From positions 1-42,178 of the forward strand of contig JAZOUV010000016.1 of the NCBI GenBank assembly GCA_045658315.1: a stretch of DNA of 42,178 nucleotides, read 5' to 3'. Positions 36,978 through 42,178 of the stretch are shown here, piece by piece. Made by a program: the position numbers and the translations under genes. This stretch comes from RGIG1995 sp045658315. Lineage in GTDB: Bacteria > Bacillota > Clostridia > Oscillospirales > CAG-272. The notes below the pieces were generated by a model. That model was given only the letters and a program-made list of their open reading frames with translations. It ran no database searches and was not told the DNA's origin. Numbering within the stretch: the stretch's first letter is position 1; each line of letters begins with the position of its first letter.

Positions 36978-37363
36978 CAGATATCCTCTCTTTTGATTAT
37001 GTATTTTTTACTGTTTCGGTTTATGTTTTTGATTATGCTTAGGGCATAAGCTAAACAATCAAAACCTTTTACCTTATGTGATAAAAACCACCCGATATAT
37101 TGCATAGCTCCTTTGTAGTTTTTATCTAAGTAGTAATCAATGCTTTGTGTATCACGCATTGTATTTTCTTTAACATTTGTTAGTATGTAATTTCCTGTTA
37201 CGCTTGCCCCGCCGTGTGAATGAGGGATTATGTGGTCAAGGCTAACCTTTGTGAGTTCTTCTCCTGTAAATGACTTTAAGCCTTTGAATTTACCTTGCTT
37301 ATAGTATGTTTTCAGAATGTTGCTATACCCAAAACTAACCTCGCCAATCGGTACAACGTCCAC
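36977..37363 (-). CDS. HNH endonuclease
   Basis: A 128-aa HNH nuclease starting at GTG (37363) with GGAGG upstream. The core is VSLDHIIPHSHGGASVTGNY (residues ~40-59, Asp43-His44 then His48/His50) followed by ILTNVKENTMRDTQ with the expected Asn. It lies among lysis genes, unlike packaging-linked HNH proteins beside terminases; here it may be a homing-type insertion or have a role late in infection. Confidence 0.85.
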   Translation of the reverse strand: MDVVPIGEVSFGYSNILKTYYKQGKFKGLKSFTGEELTKVSLDHIIPHSHGGASVTGNYILTNVKENTMRDTQSIDYYLDKNYKGAMQYIGWFLSHKVKGFDCLAYALSIIKNINRNSKKYIIKREDI

Positions 37364-37366
37364 TAC

Positions 37367-37441
37367 TTAAAACCTCCACGTCCAAACAAAAAATAAAATA
37401 TCGTCAACTATTCTGAAATGCTCCAGTATAAAAGCAATCAT
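37367..37441 (-). CDS. 24-aa ORF between small tail-end gene and HNH gene
   Basis: A 24-codon frame sharing ATGA with the 61-aa gene and ending just before the HNH start. MIAFILEHFRIVDDILFFVW is hydrophobic/aromatic. No good ribosome site; coupling by overlap only. Confidence 0.35.
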   Translation of the reverse strand: MIAFILEHFRIVDDILFFVWTWRF

Positions 37442-37623
37442 TTATTCAAAACCTTTGCCAATTCATTTTTTACAATTTCCTCAATAGCTTTTTTGACCTT
37501 GTCAATTATTTCGTCTTTGTTTTGTTCAACATAGATTAAAGCCATTTCTTTGTACTTCGGAAGCTGTTTTGTAATGTCTTTAATGATTGATTTAAGTAAA
37601 CGTTTCTTGAGCCAACTAAACAT
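37438..37623 (-). CDS. Amphipathic-helix small protein
   Basis: A 61-aa, Lys/Glu/Ile-rich protein (MFSWLKKRLLKSIIKDITKQ at its start). The N-terminal part is an amphipathic basic helix. It starts with TAATG overlap after the 93-aa gene. Located between tail-associated and lysis genes; a membrane-associated lysis regulator is conceivable but unproven. Confidence 0.6.
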   Translation of the reverse strand: MFSWLKKRLLKSIIKDITKQLPKYKEMALIYVEQNKDEIIDKVKKAIEEIVKNELAKVLNK

Positions 37624-37904
37624 TATGATTCCTCCGCTTGTTCTAAAATAGTCAACATTACTGGTGTGTAATTTGTTTTAATATATGGGTCATCTTGCCC
37701 CATCTTAAAGGTGAACGGATAGTCGGTTTTGATTGTAAATTCAGCATTTGATATTTTCAAATACCCCAAACCAATCATCTGTATTGAATAAGTGCTTCCC
37801 GCTGTAAAACCCGTAAACTCACTACCCTCAACACCTACTGTAACACTGTCAATTGTTACCCATTCAGAATTTGTATTAACTGACCCGGTAAATGAATTTG
37901 CCAT
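37623..37904 (-). CDS. Small beta protein, paralogue A (tail-associated)
   Basis: A 93-aa beta-rich protein. The segment GSTYSIQMIGLGYLKISNAE and the end DPYIKTNYTPV parallel the neighbour at 37907-38155 (GHTYEINIQGLCEFAISKDR, LWIKT). Probably a duplicated small virion or carbohydrate-binding protein next to the receptor-binding gene. GGAGG precedes the start. Confidence 0.65.
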   Translation of the reverse strand: MANSFTGSVNTNSEWVTIDSVTVGVEGSEFTGFTAGSTYSIQMIGLGYLKISNAEFTIKTDYPFTFKMGQDDPYIKTNYTPVMLTILEQAEES

Positions 37905-37906
37905 TT

Positions 37907-38155
37907 CTAACCTCCTGTCTTAATCCATAATCTATTATCTTCTTGTTTTGTATAAACAATCTTGTTTGTTCTCATCCCTGCCGTTGGGCGGTCTTTTGAG
38001 ATTGCAAACTCACAAAGTCCTTGTATATTAATCTCGTATGTATGTCCTACTTCGTGAGTTTGATTCACCATAGCCTCGAACGGTTGCCACTTGCCTTTGG
38101 TTTCAATAACAAGCGGTTCAGGCTGTTCAACTTGTTCTAAAATTTCATCATCCAT
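37907..38155 (-). CDS. Small beta protein, paralogue B (tail-associated)
   Basis: An 82-aa protein with an acidic N-terminus (MDDEILEQVEQPEP) and a beta-rich remainder that resembles paralogue A. It overlaps the end of the large receptor-binding gene by eight bases. Function unknown; association with the tail tip is inferred from location. Confidence 0.65.
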   Translation of the reverse strand: MDDEILEQVEQPEPLVIETKGKWQPFEAMVNQTHEVGHTYEINIQGLCEFAISKDRPTAGMRTNKIVYTKQEDNRLWIKTGG

Positions 38156-40439
38156 TTATAGTTACCTCCACTGAATTATCTAACTGTGCATTTTCTATTT
38201 CTGTTACTGTAACCTCAACCCCTGCTTTGTACGATACTTCTAATTCAAGATTATCCATACTTGCCTGTGTAATTTCCACAATATTTGTACCTGCCTGAAT
38301 TGTTAGCGGTTGTGGTGTCACTGTTTCCGTAGTAGCTGTAGCCAAAGGATAGAGTACGATAACAGGTGTTCCGTTTGCATATTGTTGTGCAAGATAAGCT
38401 TTAAAGTCATCAACCGTTGTGTAACCTACTCCGTCAAAGTAAACATTTCCTGCCGATTGTAATATTGACATTTCTCCTGCTTTTAATGTTGAATACGAAA
38501 CAGTACCTTTGAAAACGTAGTGTGTGCAAAACATCCCGATATTTGTGTCCCCAGTTTTACGGTCTGCAACCACAGAATAAAAGACATTATTGCCGTCCGC
38601 ATCAGTGTTTGTTGCTTTTACCCAAGTTTCAGTACCGTCAAATACTTTAACACCTACATTCCTTGTTACCGCTCCTGTAGTTACGTTTTGAACATCCTGT
38701 GCATAAATATTCTGTCCGCTTTTATTAAGTACACATAACAGATTTACAGCCGTTGCGCTACCGCCATTGTAGTATGGTTCGTAAGCTGTTGCGGTTGTAC
38801 CGAGTTCTATTTGATATCCGTCTAATAAAGCCTGATTTGTTATATCATCAGCACTGTGCTTGACATAAGTCATTATATACGGCTTGCCTGCGGGAACTGT
38901 TATTGTTGCGGTTTTTACTGCGTTTGCCCCTATAAACAAAGGTGTTCCTTCCTCATCGTTTGGGGGAATAGCGGAATAAGCAACTACTCTCATAGCTGCA
39001 CTTGACGGTGATGATGTTACCCTTGTTATTGTGTATGTTTGCATTTCATTCAACTTATAACAAATTGAACGAAAACTTGTAGAGCTACTCCATTTTCCTG
39101 CGGCGGTAGGGAAACCGTCTAAGATAACATTTTCAGCGTTCTTGTCAAAATAATTCTTCCCATGTACTTCTACCGTTTCAACCGTACCGTCTGTATATGT
39201 ACCAATGTGATAAGGTTCATAAGATGTCGCAGTTGAACCCACCTCAATTTGCCAACTATAATCTGCGGGGTTTTTATTAAGCGCAGATGAACCCGTTCTC
39301 GTTGCCACAGTTACATAACCATCTATTGCTGTTTGCGTAATTGCATTATTTGTCCATACACCATTTATACGGCTGTTTGCTCCAGTATCAACCGACCCTG
39401 CTAAGAAGAAAAGATTTGCACTGGTTTCAACTCCAAAGTCAGGTGTTGACATAGTAAATGTACCGTCACCAACATATATAGGAACATATTTTAGCGTTGT
39501 TGATGTCGAAAAATCAAAAGTTGCCTTATTAAATAAATTCTTACCATACTGACCGTACTTTATCTCACCATTGTTGCACTTAATAGGTATGCTCATATAA
39601 GGTGACGGAGTTATTGTTGTACTCCCCGCCGTAACCGTGCCTGTACCGAGATTTGTTAAAAATTCATTTGTAATAGTATTATATAATCCTAGTGCATTAT
39701 CCGAATTACGTTTGCAGGCATAAATACGAGCAGAACACACACCTTTTTGTATTACTTCGAGATATGTGAAATCACCTCCACTGAAATTACCTGCTGTGCC
39801 ATTATTATTCCTAGCACCGATATAAATAGGCAGGGTGTTGGCTGTCATTGTTTCAGTACTAGACCATGCTGCATTAACTCCAACCACATTATCAATAATA
39901 GTTTGGTAATACGGTGTTCCGCTATTGTCATATAACAAAGTTTCAAAAATGTGTAAATTCGTATCTATTGAGGCGAATTGCCCAGTAGCATTGGGAGAAG
40001 TTAACCACTTGCCCGAATATGTACCGACACCCCAACGTGGTAAGTTGTTAGACGAACCCATAAATCCCCACATCATGTGTGGGCTAGCGTCAGGCGGTTT
40101 ATCAAACTTTGCAATCAGTTTTACATAGGCATCCAGTGAATTTATAACTATTCCAGTATTAAAATAACAGCCACTGGTAAAATTTATACTTGCAAGTTGT
40201 GTATAGCCGTCAGGCAATGCCGTTGTCTGTTCACATCCCCCGAACAATTTGAGATAATTGAGTCCGTTTGCTTTTGAGTTTACCAAGGTCAAAGCCGTAT
40301 TGCCACTGAGAATAATATCACGATAAGACGGACTCCCACCGCTTGAACCATTGAGGACAAAGCCTCTTTTATAAAATTGTAACGGTGGAGTTCCCGCACC
40401 ATTTATATTAAATTCTGGAATAACAAAATTCAGTGTCAT
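38148..40439 (-). CDS. Large tail-tip / receptor-binding protein with LamG-like domain
   Basis: A 763-aa protein. After an N-terminal segment, residues ~80-270 resemble a LamG/concanavalin-type lectin domain (IDNVVGVNAAWSSTETMT; LPIYIGARNNNGTAGNFSGG). Two later modules repeat: each begins GKNLFNK or GKNYFDK and ends IEVGSTATSYEPY or IELGTTATAYEPY, about 150 residues apart, suggesting tandem carbohydrate-binding modules. The C-terminus is beta-rich. It lies directly after the fibre and the 162-aa gene, so host glycan recognition is the likely role. A TAATG overlap joins it to the 162-aa gene. Confidence 0.75.
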   Translation of the reverse strand: MTLNFVIPEFNINGAGTPPLQFYKRGFVLNGSSGGSPSYRDIILSGNTALTLVNSKANGLNYLKLFGGCEQTTALPDGYTQLASINFTSGCYFNTGIVINSLDAYVKLIAKFDKPPDASPHMMWGFMGSSNNLPRWGVGTYSGKWLTSPNATGQFASIDTNLHIFETLLYDNSGTPYYQTIIDNVVGVNAAWSSTETMTANTLPIYIGARNNNGTAGNFSGGDFTYLEVIQKGVCSARIYACKRNSDNALGLYNTITNEFLTNLGTGTVTAGSTTITPSPYMSIPIKCNNGEIKYGQYGKNLFNKATFDFSTSTTLKYVPIYVGDGTFTMSTPDFGVETSANLFFLAGSVDTGANSRINGVWTNNAITQTAIDGYVTVATRTGSSALNKNPADYSWQIEVGSTATSYEPYHIGTYTDGTVETVEVHGKNYFDKNAENVILDGFPTAAGKWSSSTSFRSICYKLNEMQTYTITRVTSSPSSAAMRVVAYSAIPPNDEEGTPLFIGANAVKTATITVPAGKPYIMTYVKHSADDITNQALLDGYQIELGTTATAYEPYYNGGSATAVNLLCVLNKSGQNIYAQDVQNVTTGAVTRNVGVKVFDGTETWVKATNTDADGNNVFYSVVADRKTGDTNIGMFCTHYVFKGTVSYSTLKAGEMSILQSAGNVYFDGVGYTTVDDFKAYLAQQYANGTPVIVLYPLATATTETVTPQPLTIQAGTNIVEITQASMDNLELEVSYKAGVEVTVTEIENAQLDNSVEVTING

Positions 40440-40927
40440 TATTCATGCTCCTCTGCGTTCCAAGCTGTCATAAATGCTACATATAATCCCATAAATTCTT
40501 GTAAAGTCATTGCGGGCATTACAATCTGATGTTGCACAAGCCATTCTTCAGTGCATTGTTCAGGCTGTGTGAAATCAGGCTCTTGATAGAATATGATTAA
40601 TCCCGCCTGAATGCCCTGTGTCATATTAGCAATATTGAAAAGTACGTTCATACTTTCAACTGCTGACTGATAGCCTTTAGGCTGTTTACGATACCAACCG
40701 AAATTGTCAACCTTAAAGAATTGTTTTTTAAAATCTGCTTCCCTTATATCTGCTTGTTCTTGCTCATAGTTCGGATTTAAAACCACATCCGCACCATCCC
40801 AAATATAATGGTCTATATTGTTGTATACTTCTTCTGTTATCTCAAAGTTAGCAATTTCTTCATTCAACACAGGACATTGACCAACTCCGTTTATCTGATT
40901 ATTTTCTATAAATGCATAATATGTCAT
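40439..40927 (-). CDS. Tail fibre assembly-like / virion protein
   Basis: A 162-aa protein following the tail fibre gene. Its N-terminus MTYYAFIENNQINGVGQCPV and YIWDGADVVLNPNYEQEQAD have the look of the N-terminal part of phage tail-fibre-assembly or DUF4376-like proteins, which often begin with YY.F...N.I. The rest is helical. It is placed between the fibre and the receptor-binding protein, the common site of fibre chaperones. Assignment is tentative. Confidence 0.55.
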   Translation of the reverse strand: MTYYAFIENNQINGVGQCPVLNEEIANFEITEEVYNNIDHYIWDGADVVLNPNYEQEQADIREADFKKQFFKVDNFGWYRKQPKGYQSAVESMNVLFNIANMTQGIQAGLIIFYQEPDFTQPEQCTEEWLVQHQIVMPAMTLQEFMGLYVAFMTAWNAEEHE

Positions 40928-40935
40928 AAGTCCTC

Positions 40936-42178
40936 CTATTGATTTATTCCAATTCTGCGATAAGCTAAAGCACCTAAACTATATGTTCCCGTATTGCTCG
41001 GCCAAGCATTTACAGTCACCTTATGGTCGTTTCCTATTGGTAAAATTGCACAGCCACTACCGTAAACGTTTGATGAACTTCTGGTGTGTGCTCTGCTTAT
41101 ATATGCGTTATCAAAATATTGGCTTGATAATGACACCAAACATTGACTATTTGTTGCACTTCCAGTTGTAGCTGTACTAACAAACAAAACTTCATAGCTA
41201 TAGTTATCATTTGGCAGATATGAAGATAAATCATATTCTACACTTGTTGTTGTCGGTGAGGTTACTTGATAAGCAAGATTAAGTTCTGATTTTACCCATT
41301 GACCGTCTGCAAACTGAACGGAAGAAGCAGCATTCGTTCCATCCGTGTCCATTTTGCCGTTTAAATCTGTTGCAATTTCATCAATATCAACTTGAATCTG
41401 TGTTTTTGTTGAAGTTGCGATTACTATATAGTAAAGAACTTTAATTGCTTGCGGTTGCACAGTGTTTGAGTTGCCATAAATAGAGGATGAAAGAGAGGCA
41501 TCTATGCCTAATATCTTAGCGGTACTTGCTCCAGTACTCCCACTTGATGCCGTGCCAGTTGAAGAAGTAAAAGCACCAGTAGCAATTAATTGCTGCGGAA
41601 ATTCTTGCCCCGTAGCAGTACCAGTAATATTCGGCAATCCTGCTTGTACCAAATCACCTAATGCTGTTAAATCTGTTGTACCCTCAATAAATCCAGTTAT
41701 TTTAGGAAGTCTTACGGTATTATTTACACTGTCATAAACAAACTTTCCGCATACACCATATTGAGTTACTGCATTTTGCCAATTAGCCTCTGTGTCAAAT
41801 ATTGCCGTGTAATCTCCACTGTCATATAAGTCTGCAATATAGTCAATAAATGCTTGATAACTTCCGTATTGCAACAATGCACCGTCTAATAAATGCAATC
41901 CGGCATCTGTCAAAGGTATTGTTGATGTTACTATTTCGCCGATGTTACGGGATGAACCACCCATTTGGATTTCTTCCCAATTCGTGCCGTCAATCAGGGT
42001 TTCATCCGTTACAAAGTTATTTGTGTTATCGTCAATTAAACTTCTGACCTTTTTATATTGCCCGTTGGAATCAATAAAATCTAATATGGCATCCTGAGGA
42101 TAACCGCCGATTGCAGTTGCAACATCAGGATTATATGTTATAAAACCGCCGTTTTGTAAATAAAATCTTTGGTCTGTT
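40936..42178 (-). CDS. Tail fibre protein, C-terminal part (continues at 368)
   Basis: The frame is open through the right edge and joins at 42037 to the 1-368 part, so the M at 41964 is internal and the 342-aa portion is not a separate gene. The joined protein is 489 aa. Segments include TIPLTDAGLHLLDGALLQYG, FDTEANWQNAVTQYGVCGKF and a C-terminal half rich in Ser/Thr/Gly (TGAFTSSTGTASSGSTGAST), typical of phage fibres with collagen-like or beta-rich tips. GTTDLTALG and the VQAGLPNITGTATG motif recur in gut-phage fibres. Host-contact role inferred. Confidence 0.8.
   Translation of the reverse strand, partial: TDQRFYLQNGGFITYNPDVATAIGGYPQDAILDFIDSNGQYKKVRSLIDDNTNNFVTDETLIDGTNWEEIQMGGSSRNIGEIVTSTIPLTDAGLHLLDGALLQYGSYQAFIDYIADLYDSGDYTAIFDTEANWQNAVTQYGVCGKFVYDSVNNTVRLPKITGFIEGTTDLTALGDLVQAGLPNITGTATGQEFPQQLIATGAFTSSTGTASSGSTGASTAKILGIDASLSSSIYGNSNTVQPQAIKVLYYIVIATSTKTQIQVDIDEIATDLNGKMDTDGTNAASSVQFADGQWVKSELNLAYQVTSPTTTSVEYDLSSYLPNDNYSYEVLFVSTATTGSATNSQCLVSLSSQYFDNAYISRAHTRSSSNVYGSGCAILPIGNDHKVTVNAWPSNTGTYSLGALAYRRIGINQ
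42038..42178. repeat. Terminal direct repeat, right copy (circular overlap)
   Basis: Identical to 1-141. See the left copy. Removal of one copy restores the tail-fibre frame without change. Confidence 0.95.

Noticed and set aside
38148..41964. Diversity-generating retroelement target in receptor-binding genes
   Set aside because: No reverse transcriptase gene or template repeat is visible anywhere in the genome.

Overview
This window is the complete genome of a tailed, contractile-tail (myovirus-type) temperate-looking phage, recovered as a circular or circularly permuted molecule. The first 141 bases (1-141) are repeated exactly as the last 141 (42038-42178), and one tail-fibre gene reads continuously across that junction, so the unique genome is about 42,037 bp. 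It is AT-rich, uses the standard code and has strong AGGAGG-type ribosome binding sites, often with TAATG or ATGA overlaps. The host cannot be named from the sequence; an AT-rich bacterium is all I would claim.

Late module (minus strand, 20451 down to 1, continuing at 42037 down to 35864): an HTH protein, small and large terminase, portal carrying a C-terminal nuclease-like domain, Mu gpF-like morphogenesis protein, protease/scaffold, decoration protein, DUF2184-type capsid, head-completion and neck proteins, DUF3383 sheath, tube, tail-assembly chaperone with a probable -1 frameshift, short tape measure, a Dit/hub/plug/spike/gpW/gpJ/DUF2612 baseplate, tail fibres and a large receptor-binding protein, then HNH, DUF1353, holin-like protein and M15 peptidase endolysin. 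A hairpin terminator at 35705-35729 ends it. A perfect-consensus promoter (TTGACA, 18 bp, TATAAT) at 20587-20616 points into this ~27 kb unit.

Early module (minus strand, 32716 down to 22039): a 47-aa ribbon-helix-helix protein, a ~290-base structured intergenic RNA, small ORFs, a putative ssDNA-annealing protein with a Cas4/RecB-type nuclease, a replication initiator with eight iteron-like repeats inside its gene (likely origin), a DnaB-like helicase, RusA, a putative late regulator, two DNA methyltransferases, a LuxR-type HTH, YopX, an HNH homing-type nuclease and several tiny membrane peptides.

Rightward genes: (a) 32822-35702, a CI-like repressor with a degenerate S24 domain followed by an HsdR-N-type protein, a small secreted protein, a DUF4236 membrane protein and a secreted PD-(D/E)XK-like protein, which looks like a lysogeny/cargo block; (b) 20687-21331, an HTH protein with a C-terminal membrane anchor, followed by ~475 bases of noncoding, highly structured DNA and a 27-aa hydrophobic peptide that resembles a type I toxin. 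The two divergent control regions (32730-32779 and 20565-20620) have the same promoter layout and share an 11-base box. I see no integrase, transposase or partition ATPase, so lysogeny, if it occurs, may be extrachromosomal.
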